From: an uncultured Nitrospina sp.
Lineage (GTDB): Bacteria; Nitrospinota; Nitrospinia; Nitrospinales; VA-1
Direction: 5' to 3'
Assembly (NCBI GenBank): GCA_913044145.1
Contig: CAJWOD010000005.1
Span: 1-20,915, forward strand
Length of the DNA stretch: 20,915 nt
Of the stretch, positions 1 to 8,281 are shown one piece after another; the stretch's first letter is position 1, and each line of letters begins with the position of its first letter. Position numbers and translations under genes: made by a program. Under the pieces are notes generated by a model. It was not told the origin of the DNA and ran no database searches. It saw nothing but the letters and a program-made list of their open reading frames with translations.

Positions 1-1
1 T

Positions 2-110
2 TTGGGATGGAAAGCATCAGGATCGAAATGGACGCAAGGTCATCTCAATGTGGCAACGTTTGAAGGTTCCGTTGTCACCGAATTGATTTCCTTGCAATGA
101 GAGGGAAATT
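2..110 (+). CDS. C-terminal fragment of an unrecognised protein
   Basis: An open frame enters from the left edge and stops with TGA at 108-110. It reads as 35 codons ending in ATFEGSVVTELISLQ. The other two forward frames stop earlier (61-63 and about 97), so this is the longest and most protein-like reading. I do not recognise the family. Too little is present to see a domain, and it could also be chance. It would be the gene upstream of the NHL propeller gene, separated from it by about 120 bp. Confidence 0.4.
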
Positions 111-220
111 GGGTGAACTGTTATTAGGCTGTAATGTGGTTTGATTTTTGAAGCAATAAATTTATAGGTCTCTGCCGAAGAGCGGTTAATTTTTTTGCAA
201 AATTAGTTCTAAAATAATTT

Positions 221-224
221 GGAG
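221..224 (+). promoter_or_regulatory. Ribosome binding site that sets the start of the NHL gene
   Basis: GGAG lies nine bases before ATG 234. The frame is also open from TTG 219, but that codon lies before the GGAG, so ATG 234 is the better start and the product begins MSEEKD. Confidence 0.7.
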
Positions 225-233
225 AACGGTTAC

Positions 234-1823
234 ATGTCAGAAGAAAAGGACTTGGAGGAGACAGAATCGGAGGACTCGTTGACCGTGTCTGAAGATGATG
301 AGTTAGATTTAGATGAAATGGATGAGGAGGAAGATGAAACTCCTGAGGAAGTTAGGGAGGTTGGCGCATATTTAGTCATCGGACAGGGCGATTTTTCCAT
401 GACGCAATCTAACAGGGGTGCCGATGATCCAGGTGACAATACTTTAAGTGAGCCTCAGTATGTGGAAAAATTTGGAGACATGCTGTTTGTATCCGATCGT
501 GGAAACCACCGGGTTGTGATATGGGAACAGTTTCCGGAAGAAAATGGCGAGCCGTGCTCTTTAGTTTTAGGACAGGAAGATTTTGCAGATTGTTTGGAAA
601 ATCGTGGAATGACCACAACTTTGGATGAAATGACTTCAGGTCTGGGTGATGAATCCTTGGATGGGTTCACAATAAGTAAAGCCGAGGAAGATACCATTTC
701 TCAACCTGCCGGTCTTCAGGTGATAGATGGAAAGCTTTATGTTGTTGATAGCGGTAACCATCGTGTTGTTCGCTGGGCAGGTATCCCCTCTGAAGACGGT
801 GAAGCTCCTAGTTTAGTATTAGGACAAGATAATTTAGATGATAACGAAGCCAATCGACGTGGTTTTGTTGGTTCAGGTTCATTATTTTTCCCAATGGGAA
901 TTCATACAAGTGACGATCAACATATTTTTGTTGCTGATAAAGATAATCATCGTGTGCTTTTATGGAATAAAATTCCTTTTAGCGATGGCTGGAATGCAGA
1001 TGTTTCCTTAGGGCAACGGGGTATGGATGAACGGTGGCCCAATCAAGGTGAGTTCGATAACGTGAACTCCGACACTCTTAGTTTCCCTACAGGTGTTTTC
1101 TTTGATGCTGAAAGTGAGAAAGTTTTTGTAGTTGATCAGGGTAATCATAGAGTTTTAATCTGGAATAAACTTCCTCGCGAAACGGGCGTGGCTGCCGATG
1201 TTGTGATTGGGCAAAAAGATTTCTTAAGTAGAGATCCAAACTCTGGGAAAGGCGCAAGCCGGGCTTGTCAGGAAGGTTTGTATTTCCCTACTGATGTGGT
1301 GGTCGGGGAAATGGGAATGTTCGTTTCTGATACGGGTAACAACCGTGTTTTATATTGGAAAGAAGTGCCTACTGAAAACGGTCAGCCCCCTGATTTAGTG
1401 ATAGGACAAACCGGTTTCAACGATAATAAGGGAAACCGTGGTGTGGAAGGCGAAGCAACGGCTAGTACTTTGGATGATCCCTTTGGGTTGTTGTTGATCG
1501 AGGAAGAGGACGAAGAAGAAGGCCTTCGAGAAATTCCAATGCCGGATGAGGACGAAGATGACGAAACCGCTTTGGCTACTGTTGAAGAGGGAGAGGAAGA
1601 GGAGCCTCAGCCAAATTTTAAATTATTTATTGCAGACCGGGGGAATTCTCGTATTGTGGTTTGGAATCAATTGCCCTATCCGAAAGAAGAAGACAAGGAC
1701 CAGGAAGAGTTTGAAGAGCTTCAGGTTGACGATGAAAACTTGTTGATCGGTGATGATGATGAGGATGACTTCTTTGACGATGATGAGGACGAAGTCCCTC
1801 CGGGAGAACTTCCTTCTGCCTGA
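234..1823 (+). CDS. Acidic NHL-repeat beta-propeller protein
   Basis: A 529-residue protein with no signal peptide, so probably cytoplasmic. Six blades are visible, each with a core like D.GNHRV..W (about residues 88, 172, 235, 301, 367 and 468), and most followed by a strand like LVLGQ.DF. An extra VIGQGDF strand at 48-54 comes before blade 1 and probably closes the ring with blade 6. NHL propellers usually bind proteins, RNA or other ligands; no catalytic motif is seen. Residues 1-40, an insert inside blade 6 (about 423-460) and the tail (about 484-522) are almost pure Asp/Glu runs and are probably disordered. The gene is followed by its own terminator. The family call is firm; the function is unknown. 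Confidence 0.88.
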   Translation: MSEEKDLEETESEDSLTVSEDDELDLDEMDEEEDETPEEVREVGAYLVIGQGDFSMTQSNRGADDPGDNTLSEPQYVEKFGDMLFVSDRGNHRVVIWEQFPEENGEPCSLVLGQEDFADCLENRGMTTTLDEMTSGLGDESLDGFTISKAEEDTISQPAGLQVIDGKLYVVDSGNHRVVRWAGIPSEDGEAPSLVLGQDNLDDNEANRRGFVGSGSLFFPMGIHTSDDQHIFVADKDNHRVLLWNKIPFSDGWNADVSLGQRGMDERWPNQGEFDNVNSDTLSFPTGVFFDAESEKVFVVDQGNHRVLIWNKLPRETGVAADVVIGQKDFLSRDPNSGKGASRACQEGLYFPTDVVVGEMGMFVSDTGNNRVLYWKEVPTENGQPPDLVIGQTGFNDNKGNRGVEGEATASTLDDPFGLLLIEEEDEEEGLREIPMPDEDEDDETALATVEEGEEEEPQPNFKLFIADRGNSRIVVWNQLPYPKEEDKDQEEFEELQVDDENLLIGDDDEDDFFDDDEDEVPPGELPSA

Positions 1824-1869
1824 CAATAGTTTTTCTTCTCAAAAAAATGTGAAACAGATAATAAAATTC

Positions 1870-1914
1870 GACGGCTTGTGCAGTTACTGTGCAAGCCGTT
1901 TCTTTTTGTTTTAG
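1870..1914 (+). terminator. Rho-independent terminator after the NHL gene
   Basis: An 8-bp stem, ACGGCTTG at 1871-1878 with CAAGCCGT at 1892-1899, continues inward through two GU pairs and CAG/CTG to a TTA loop. A T-rich run at 1900-1912 follows. It ends only about eight bases before the ATG of the next gene. Confidence 0.8.
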
Positions 1915-1921
1915 ATTTAAT

Positions 1922-2446
1922 ATGCAAAAAGTTCTTATCATCCAAGGCAGCTTAAACCCCAAATCCAAAACAGCGATTGTGGCACAAGAAGCAGAAAAAA
2001 TTTTGCATCGTTGCGATGGTATTGATTGCCAGACTCTCGACCTTAGATATTTTGACATACAGTTTTGTGATGGTCGCAAGCTACAGGATTATGGCTCTGA
2101 CACAAAAAAAGCCTATGCAATGGTTCAGGAGTCAGACGGTTTGATTATTGGGATGCCTGTTTATTGTTATTCTGTTTCGGGACCCTTAAAAAATCTTATA
2201 GATATTACTTCTTCTGCAATGGAAAATAAGGTCGCCGGTATTCTTTGTACTACTGGGAGTTCCATGTCTTACCTAGCTTCTGCGGATTTAGCAAAAATTC
2301 TTGCCTATGAATCCCAGGTGTTGTCTGTTCAGCCAGTGGTCTGTTCCAGTTATGAAGATTTTAAGAATGGGAAGCTAGAAAGCCAAAAAGTTCACGATAA
2401 ACTTAATGCTATGATCGAGGCTCTTATCAGTCTTCTAAAAGTTTGA
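1922..2446 (+). CDS. NADPH-dependent FMN reductase family flavoprotein
   Basis: A 174-residue, single-domain flavodoxin-fold protein of the NAD(P)H-dependent FMN reductase family, which uses bound FMN to move electrons from NAD(P)H to flavin, quinone or other small acceptors. The start KVLIIQGSLNPKSKT (residues 3-17) is the first strand plus the FMN phosphate loop, GMPVYCYSVSGPLKNLID is the second flavin-contact region, and CTTGSS follows the next strand. ATG 1922 is chosen because the family begins at this strand; upstream GTG 1889 lies in the terminator hairpin. No clear Shine-Dalgarno precedes ATG 1922, so the transcript may be read-through or nearly leaderless. The gene converges on the radical SAM gene, with nine bases between the stops. 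The substrate cannot be read from sequence. Confidence 0.85.
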   Translation: MQKVLIIQGSLNPKSKTAIVAQEAEKILHRCDGIDCQTLDLRYFDIQFCDGRKLQDYGSDTKKAYAMVQESDGLIIGMPVYCYSVSGPLKNLIDITSSAMENKVAGILCTTGSSMSYLASADLAKILAYESQVLSVQPVVCSSYEDFKNGKLESQKVHDKLNAMIEALISLLKV

Positions 2447-2455
2447 AGGTTAGGA

Positions 2456-3469
2456 TTATTGACAGTAAGGAGGGATACCTTCTTCAACGCGGGTTCCTGC
2501 TTTTCCAGCTTTGATGTTTTTATGGTTTTTCCTGACTCCTGAAGCTAGCAGTTTCATAGATGTATCCATTGTCTCCATGATTTGTTTTGGACTGTCTTCC
2601 AAGACGTTGCCAAATTTAGGCTGGCATTTCAGATTTCCAACATCACAACAGGGTGTCATCTCTCCATTTTGTTGAATCGTCATAATGTCAATGGACCCAC
2701 GGGCCGCGGGGCAGCCAATTAAGTATTTGTCCTGGGGAAAAGGCAAGGAGGCCATAGCCCGAAAACCATTTTTATCCACATCAAATGCAGGCAAAAGACT
2801 TATACCGAAAATAAAATCGGGTTGGCTGGCAAACGCTTCAGTGTCTCCCATATGAACGGTAAATAGTTTTTCATCGCAGTTCGGATGTTCGCTCACCAGA
2901 TCTGCCACTTTTTGAGCATAGGTCTCGAGTAATTCGGTAACATGCGTGATACCCTTACCCTTGAAAAAGTTTAGAAGTAAACCAATCTGGTTTTTTAAGT
3001 CAGGCAGGGATTCATAAACCACATTTACTATCAGTTTGTTTTGCAGTTCCAACATTTTTTCCAGAAATAGTTTTTGTGAACTTTCCCATACGGTTGGATA
3101 AAGAGTGATATCAACCCTTGCATTCAATTTCATTATTTCAACCAGTCGGGACCAGCGTTTTGATTTTTCTGAAAGGATATCTAGATTTGTATGTAGGCAA
3201 ACATGTGGAGTGATTGTTTGAAAAATTTTACAAATTTCTACAATATCGGGGTTTTGCGAGGCTTCTCCCCCCGTCAGGTTGATTTCCTGTTGAGCAAGAG
3301 TATTTAGTACTTCTACGTTTTTTATTTTTTCGGCCATATTTCTCGCTTGATCTGTCGTCAGATGCCATTCGGAAACAGGATGTTCCATCAATGGTTCATA
3401 AACGTGGCAGGAAATACATTCATCACGGTTATAGCGGTTGCAACTGGTTTCGACAAAGATGCTGAGCAC
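2456..3469 (-). CDS. Radical SAM protein with SPASM-like C-terminus and unusual cluster motif
   Basis: A 337-residue protein. Near the N-terminus Cys10, Cys18 and Cys21 form CX7CX2C instead of the usual CX3CX2C that holds the SAM-binding 4Fe-4S cluster. NLTGGEA at 64-70 is the typical radical SAM GGE motif contacting SAM. The C-terminal part (about 253-337) has CPAARG, then NGEMTPCCDVG, a further Cys282 followed by FGN, and Cys336, which resembles a SPASM region that binds auxiliary clusters in peptide-modifying and other radical SAM enzymes. The GTG start is supported by GGAG seven bases upstream. It is last of the minus-strand run, 61 bp after the methyltransferase gene. The substrate is unknown, and no obvious precursor peptide gene was found next to it. 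Confidence 0.85.
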   Translation of the reverse strand: MLSIFVETSCNRYNRDECISCHVYEPLMEHPVSEWHLTTDQARNMAEKIKNVEVLNTLAQQEINLTGGEASQNPDIVEICKIFQTITPHVCLHTNLDILSEKSKRWSRLVEIMKLNARVDITLYPTVWESSQKLFLEKMLELQNKLIVNVVYESLPDLKNQIGLLLNFFKGKGITHVTELLETYAQKVADLVSEHPNCDEKLFTVHMGDTEAFASQPDFIFGISLLPAFDVDKNGFRAMASLPFPQDKYLIGCPAARGSIDIMTIQQNGEMTPCCDVGNLKCQPKFGNVLEDSPKQIMETMDTSMKLLASGVRKNHKNIKAGKAGTRVEEGIPPYCQ

Positions 3470-3530
3470 TAAAAGACTCCATAAAGATTTGGTTCTTTTA
3501 TACCTAGGCTATCAGATTTTATAAAGGATA

Positions 3531-4913
3531 TTAATCTTTGAATTGAATATGTATGAAGGAAACCGGTAGCGGTTTAGAATGAAAGGCGGATTCGATATCC
3601 TTTTCCCTGTAACCCAGTTTTCTTAAAGGTTTCAGGGCTGCAAAGACTTCTTCTTTTGTAACATAGGCAACAGTATCGGGAACACCACGGGCGCTAAGGT
3701 TTTTAGCAAGTTGTAAAATTTGTTTTCGTTGCTTTTTAGGCGTCCCTGGCATAGGTGGATATTCAAGTTTTACCGGATAAGGGCTATGATATACAGTATT
3801 TAAAGCCTGTAGGGTACGAAGCATTAATATGTCCCGATCCCAACCAAGCATATTGGCAGCCTGAGGATGATTTTGTACGAGGTCGACAACCCCCGACACT
3901 TCTGAATCCAAACTACGTTTGACAAAATCGTTCTGATATTCTCTATTCACTTCGGAAAAACCAATCTCACGTCCTACTTCCTCTAACAAAGGAAAATTCA
4001 CCATGAAAGTATATTGCCCCCCATATAAATTAAAATAAGGTCGCCCTTCCTGATTCAAGTCTTTGAGGTCGAGCATCCCATAATCGAATCCGGTATAGCC
4101 TAGGTTGTCTGGTGCGAGGAGTTCCCTTGCTTTTTTTAATGCAGCGAAAGCTCCTGTGTTAACGGGTGTGGGTATTTCATCTTTAAGATTTTGGCTGTGT
4201 TTTTGTAGAATATTTGAGAAAGGCCAATCACTGAGTTCAACCCTTTGAAAATCTCGTTCCCAATGGATTGCTTCAAGAAAGGAAGGCCGCTGGGCCAGTT
4301 CACGAAGATCTTTGTTCAGAAATTGTTGCAGAAAGACTTTTTCGTTTACACCAGGAAAATCTGGCGGGAGATGCGGACAAAGGTATTCTTCATAAAACTG
4401 ATTTTCCTTCTTAAGTAGAACTTTTGTAGCCAGATCATCCCAGATCTCATTTGAGATTATTTTTGTCACTGAATTTGATCGGAAACAGTCCAGATGTTCT
4501 GCGTCAATTTTGACTGTGGAAAACCTTCCTTCATGTTTCTGAAGACGCAGATTCGCTCTTGCCCCTTTCAGAATTTCTTCGGACTCGTCACAAAGAATGT
4601 AGTGGATGAATGGGTAAACTTGTTGGTTGAAATCAATTTCTTGCAGGCGACTGAGGAAACAACCTGCAAGATTTCCATTGCCTACTCCCCATTCTTGGAT
4701 GGTCCAAACTCGGCCTTCTGGTTTCTTTCCTACTGTTTGTTTAAAGAAATCTTCAGCGAGGGCATACGCCAATCGATGGTCGAGGCTAACATAGGTTTGG
4801 AAATGGTTGTGAATTTCAGGCCCCTTGATCCCATAGAAAATGGAATTAACATGGGTCTGCCATTGGTCTGAGGGCTTGAATTCCCCAAGCGCAATCAGGT
4901 CGGGGGAGCGCAT
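3531..4913 (-). CDS. SAM-dependent methyltransferase, MidA/NDUFAF7-like (DUF185)
   Basis: A 460-residue protein. QEWGVGNGNLAG at 73-84 is the glycine-rich SAM-binding loop (motif I). An acidic pair, CDES, at 108-111 ends the next strand. SNEIWDDLATK at 154-164 matches the position of the conserved NE motif of the MidA family. In mitochondria NDUFAF7 methylates an arginine of a complex I subunit, but this copy is divergent and a different protein substrate is likely. ATG 4913 has only a poor ribosome binding site and lies 19 bp after the TPR gene, so it is probably co-transcribed and perhaps translationally linked. The class is clear; assignment to the MidA group rests on motif layout and is moderate. 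Confidence 0.72.
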   Translation of the reverse strand: MRSPDLIALGEFKPSDQWQTHVNSIFYGIKGPEIHNHFQTYVSLDHRLAYALAEDFFKQTVGKKPEGRVWTIQEWGVGNGNLAGCFLSRLQEIDFNQQVYPFIHYILCDESEEILKGARANLRLQKHEGRFSTVKIDAEHLDCFRSNSVTKIISNEIWDDLATKVLLKKENQFYEEYLCPHLPPDFPGVNEKVFLQQFLNKDLRELAQRPSFLEAIHWERDFQRVELSDWPFSNILQKHSQNLKDEIPTPVNTGAFAALKKARELLAPDNLGYTGFDYGMLDLKDLNQEGRPYFNLYGGQYTFMVNFPLLEEVGREIGFSEVNREYQNDFVKRSLDSEVSGVVDLVQNHPQAANMLGWDRDILMLRTLQALNTVYHSPYPVKLEYPPMPGTPKKQRKQILQLAKNLSARGVPDTVAYVTKEEVFAALKPLRKLGYREKDIESAFHSKPLPVSFIHIQFKD

Positions 4914-4932
4914 TATGGAAGGTAGCCTAAAA

Positions 4933-6051
4933 TTATTCGCCGCCGCTTTCGCGTAGGGATTCCAATCCAGCAGAATCCTCTCTCAAGTCAGAACCGCTTG
5001 CCAATTTACTTGTCTGGGATACTCCACCCGGTATGTTGGAAGGATTGTCTCCCCCAGGCGCTTGTTCTGGTTCGGGTGCATTGAGGATGGCTTCATACTT
5101 ACTGAAGGCATTTTGCGACTCCTCCATCAAACCGACTTCTTTGTAGCAGGCATAAAGGTTCATCCATGCTCCTGCATCTTGGCTATTTAGACTTACCGCA
5201 ATTTTTAACTCTTTTATGGCTGTTTCAGGGCGTCCCATATTGGCGTAAAGGGTTCCCAGATTTGTATGGGGCAAGGAGTAGTCTGGGGCTAATTCACTGG
5301 CTTTATTAAAGGCTGTGATAGCATCATCTACCATATTTTGAGCTGCATAGCAGCTGCCAAGATTACAATAAGCCTGTGTATCCTTTTCGTCTATTTCAAC
5401 GACACATATAGCGGCGTCAATCGCTTCTTCGAAACGATCCGAGTTAAAATAAGCGTTAGATAACGCGGCTCGTAATTCTTTATTTTCGGGATCGAACATC
5501 AGTACCTTTTTAAGGGCACCGATCTCTTTGTCGTATGCCTTGAGCATTCCATACGCTGCAGCTAAGTTGGCATAGCCGGTAGTGTCAGTTGGGTCAATTT
5601 TAATTGCTTTTTCAAAAGCATCCGCTGCAGACTCGTACATGTCTCTAAGCAGATAAACACCGCCCAGATTGAATAAAATTTCAGAATCATTGCGGTCCAA
5701 TTCATGCGCACGATTGAGCTCTATTAAAGCTTCTTCTTCGTGATTAAAAAGGACATATGCGGTACCCAATAGTTTATAAACGCGTGGGTTTTTCGGGTCT
5801 TTATTTCGGATGAGTTTGAGTTGTTTGATAGCTTCTTCATAATTACAGCCATCAATCAAAAGAGTAGCCAGCTCTAGTTGTAATTCCAGGTTGTCCGGGT
5901 CGGTTTTTAACTCTTTACGAACCTGACGGGATTTTTTGCTGATAGCCATTTCCCGTTTGGTTTCTTCGGGGTCACGGACGCCTAGCTCTTCAAAAATTTC
6001 TGGATCAATTTTCATTGTGATCCAATCTGTTGGTTTGCCGGCTTTAGCCAT
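4933..6051 (-). CDS. TPR-repeat protein
   Basis: A 372-residue protein made mainly of about eight tetratricopeptide repeats between residues 50 and 325, for example NPRVYKLLGTAYVLFN and ILFNLGGVYLLRDMYESA, with the usual G, A, Y and P spacing and linkers such as KIDPTDT and ELAPDYS. There is no signal peptide. The tail after about 327 is rich in Pro, Gly, Ser and Glu and probably disordered. TPR domains hold protein partners; the neighbouring methyltransferase or radical SAM enzymes are natural candidates, but that is inference. ATG 6051 has GGAGAG about eight bases upstream. A near-consensus promoter lies directly before it, so this gene probably heads a three-gene transcript. Confidence 0.88.
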   Translation of the reverse strand: MAKAGKPTDWITMKIDPEIFEELGVRDPEETKREMAISKKSRQVRKELKTDPDNLELQLELATLLIDGCNYEEAIKQLKLIRNKDPKNPRVYKLLGTAYVLFNHEEEALIELNRAHELDRNDSEILFNLGGVYLLRDMYESAADAFEKAIKIDPTDTTGYANLAAAYGMLKAYDKEIGALKKVLMFDPENKELRAALSNAYFNSDRFEEAIDAAICVVEIDEKDTQAYCNLGSCYAAQNMVDDAITAFNKASELAPDYSLPHTNLGTLYANMGRPETAIKELKIAVSLNSQDAGAWMNLYACYKEVGLMEESQNAFSKYEAILNAPEPEQAPGGDNPSNIPGGVSQTSKLASGSDLREDSAGLESLRESGGE

Positions 6052-6093
6052 AAAACACGCTCTCCAAATTTATTTAATTCAATTGTTTATAAA

Positions 6094-6109
6094 AGAATTA
6101 CTTAATTCT
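6094..6109. repeat. Inverted repeat over the -10 box (possible operator)
   Basis: AGAATTA and TAATTCT form perfect 7-bp arms around a CT centre. The repeat covers most of the -10 box of the TPR-gene promoter and the first transcribed bases, the usual place for a repressor site. No regulator gene is seen next to it, and AT-rich repeats of this size can arise by chance. Confidence 0.45.
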
Positions 6110-6133
6110 AGGCGATTGATACCTTGCTGTCAA
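6105..6133 (-). promoter_or_regulatory. Sigma70 promoter for the TPR-methyltransferase-radical SAM genes
   Basis: Read on the minus strand: TTGACA at 6133-6128, a 17-base spacer, then TAGAAT at 6110-6105. This matches all six -35 bases and five of six -10 bases. It sits about 54 bases before the ATG of the TPR gene. Confidence 0.7.
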
Positions 6134-6155
6134 CTGGGGCGAAGACCATCTATTT

Positions 6156-7949
6156 TCATTTTACAGTTGTAGGCGCCATGTTCAATATCTCTTCCTTGCC
6201 ATAATGATCGAGGTAGAGCAGGAAATGTTCACGCGAAAGGTAGTTCCAAATTTTGCGGGATGGAAAGTGCTCTTCAATAATGGAGTCGAAATTTTCGTAA
6301 ACATTCAAAACTTCTTCTCGTGGCATTCCAGTGCTTATTTCATAATCAAATACAATTGATAAATCTCGTTCGGGGTCTTGAATGATTCGATCGATTTTAA
6401 ACTTGGACGGATTATGGTAGATCGCTGAATCTTTTTCTAGGGAAAAAATAGATTGTCCCACGGAGTGGATAATGCCACTTTCCACTTCTGAATTTTCGAT
6501 GGTAAATTTAATGGTATCTTCCGCTTCTTCTCTCTCTTCTGTTGGAAAGCCAAAGAATAGGTAAAGGTGATTCCATATTCCTGCCTCCGAACTATGTTTC
6601 AATACGGCTCTTTCCGTTTCTTGGTCACAGCCCTTATCAATAACTGAAAGTATGCGATCATTGGCACTTTCTAGACCGAAAAAGAGCATAAGAAATCCAG
6701 CGCGATAAATATCATCAAAAAGTTCAGGAGTTTCTTTTTCGCTCGATTCAAATTTAAGCATTCCCAATGAACGCATTTCGACTCCGCGTTTTAGAATTTC
6801 TTTTGACATTCGGTTAAATGCGTTGGGAGAAATGGCTTCGTCAGAAAAGGTAAAATATTTGGTTTTGTATTTTTTTGAAAGATGATCTAGCTCTTCAGCG
6901 ACTCTTACTTCATTTTCTTTTCTGTAATGTGAATCGTAAATAAAACTGTGGGTGCAGAAGGTGCATTTTCCCCAATAACAGCCTCGACTAGACATATAAG
7001 GAAGCACGGGGTAAGGCATCAAATATTTTTCCAGTGGTAGTTGATCAAATGTTGGGCAGACAAGTTCCTCATAAGGTAATGCTTCAGACTTCGGATTTCG
7101 GATTACCTTTTCACCTTCAAGGTGAATCAGATTTGGGACTGTATGAAGTGATTTGTTTTCTTTTAGATGTTGCACCAACTGGTCAAGCGGTAATTCGCCT
7201 TCCGACACGATCAGGCTGTGAAAAAATTTTTTAAACAGTTCCTGCTTATCATCGAGTAAATCAGCGTGACGATTGAAGACACTGCCACCCACCACAATAT
7301 GTAAATCTGGATAAAGTTTTCGTAGTTGTCGGGCTAGGGTAAGTCCGGGTATTACCTGTCCGATATGGATAATGGAAAGCCCAACTATGCCATAATCGTT
7401 CCATGGTATTTTTGGAATCAGGTGCTCCTCAAATATATGAAGGAAAGGGTTTCGCACGGTGTCTTCCGTTGCGATCAATATTCCTGATAGATTTTCCTCC
7501 GGATTCCCTTTCATGAAAAATGAATCGAGATCCACACGGCTTGGGTGGTGCGCATAGGAAATCAACTGCATTGCAATTTTCAGATTTGTGTAAGCTTTGC
7601 TATAGGTATCAAACTGGAAAAAACGATTTTCATCCTTCAATACATTTTTTGCATCTTCTACTTCATTGAGAATAGACTGCAAAAAGGCTGTATCCGAGAG
7701 AATATCTTTGTAAACTGGTCGAACTTCCTGATCTTCGGTAGCACGTGTGGGGTCATCTATACGTTTTCTGATAATTTTTGTGCAGTGTTCCAGATATTTC
7801 CGTGATAGAAAAATATCGTAACATTCAATATTTAAATCAAACTGATCCACTTCATGGCCCCGGGATTCTAAGTGGGCTTTTAGCGTAGGTAACGCTAGAT
7901 AGGGTTGGCTGGGATACCATTGCGGCGGAAAAAGGAGAGCGACTTTCAT
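6156..7949 (-). CDS. B12-binding-domain radical SAM protein
   Basis: A 597-residue protein. The N-terminus KVALLFPPQWYPSQP and the later block YGIVGLSIIHIGQ (about 186-198) followed by HIVVGGSVFNRH (about 217-228) form a cobalamin-binding Rossmann-like domain, with an insert of roughly 140 residues between its halves. The radical SAM core follows: SSRGCYWGKCTFC at 320-332 carries Cys324, Cys329 and Cys332 (CX4CX2C, common in this group). Members catalyse methylations, cyclisations or other radical reactions; the substrate cannot be deduced here. ATG 7949 has AGGAG five bases upstream. A TTGACA promoter is seen about 90-120 bp upstream. The 104-bp gap and separate promoter suggest that the TPR gene downstream is at least partly independent. 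Confidence 0.87.
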   Translation of the reverse strand: MKVALLFPPQWYPSQPYLALPTLKAHLESRGHEVDQFDLNIECYDIFLSRKYLEHCTKIIRKRIDDPTRATEDQEVRPVYKDILSDTAFLQSILNEVEDAKNVLKDENRFFQFDTYSKAYTNLKIAMQLISYAHHPSRVDLDSFFMKGNPEENLSGILIATEDTVRNPFLHIFEEHLIPKIPWNDYGIVGLSIIHIGQVIPGLTLARQLRKLYPDLHIVVGGSVFNRHADLLDDKQELFKKFFHSLIVSEGELPLDQLVQHLKENKSLHTVPNLIHLEGEKVIRNPKSEALPYEELVCPTFDQLPLEKYLMPYPVLPYMSSRGCYWGKCTFCTHSFIYDSHYRKENEVRVAEELDHLSKKYKTKYFTFSDEAISPNAFNRMSKEILKRGVEMRSLGMLKFESSEKETPELFDDIYRAGFLMLFFGLESANDRILSVIDKGCDQETERAVLKHSSEAGIWNHLYLFFGFPTEEREEAEDTIKFTIENSEVESGIIHSVGQSIFSLEKDSAIYHNPSKFKIDRIIQDPERDLSIVFDYEISTGMPREEVLNVYENFDSIIEEHFPSRKIWNYLSREHFLLYLDHYGKEEILNMAPTTVK

Positions 7950-8040
7950 TTCTTCTCCTTTTTAGAAACCGTTATTTTTGGAAAATTTAGAGATAGCACA
8001 GACTTCAACTAAAAAAAGTATTGGATTTTATACAGATTAG

Positions 8041-8068
8041 CATATATCCAATTCGAAACCTCTGTCAA
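8041..8068 (-). promoter_or_regulatory. Promoter candidate for the B12 radical SAM gene
   Basis: Read on the minus strand: TTGACA at 8068-8063, a 16-base spacer, and TATATG at 8046-8041. The -35 is perfect; the -10 matches at its first four positions. Transcription would begin about 85 bases before ATG 7949. Confidence 0.55.
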
Positions 8069-8180
8069 CTTCTCGGCGCAGGGTCATTGCTTCGACGCTT
8101 GTATAGGTTGCCGTTTTACCTTAGACCTAGGGTTTGCTGATTTTTCAAGAATTGACCTTCTGGCTACTGCTTGATGCTAG

Positions 8181-8210
8181 TTGACAGTCTTTATTGAAAA
8201 GGATTATACT
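8181..8210 (+). promoter_or_regulatory. Sigma70 promoter for the acidic helical gene
   Basis: TTGACA at 8181-8186 and TATACT at 8205-8210, separated by 18 bases. The expected start of transcription is near 8217, giving a leader of about 65 bases. Confidence 0.7.
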
Positions 8211-8281
8211 TGAAATTAATCCCAGAACTCTTTTAAAAATACTAGTTTATTGATTTACCCCTGTAAGGAAGGAGATTTGTG

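Larger units (their letters stand above)
7950..8281. promoter_or_regulatory. Divergent intergenic regulatory region
   Basis: About 330 bp without a gene separates the minus-strand radical SAM run from the plus-strand accessory genes. It holds one good promoter on each strand (listed separately) and long untranslated leaders. No RNA gene or further open frame was recognised. Confidence 0.6.

Noticed and set aside
1627..2079. A 150-residue minus-strand frame
   Set aside because: It overlaps the acidic NHL coding region, the terminator and the start of the flavin reductase, and its composition is what the reverse of GAT/GAA-rich coding sequence gives.
2456..7949. Classical RiPP cluster with a precursor peptide
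   Set aside because: The gaps of 61, 19 and 104 bp hold no small gene with a ribosome binding site and a core-like sequence.
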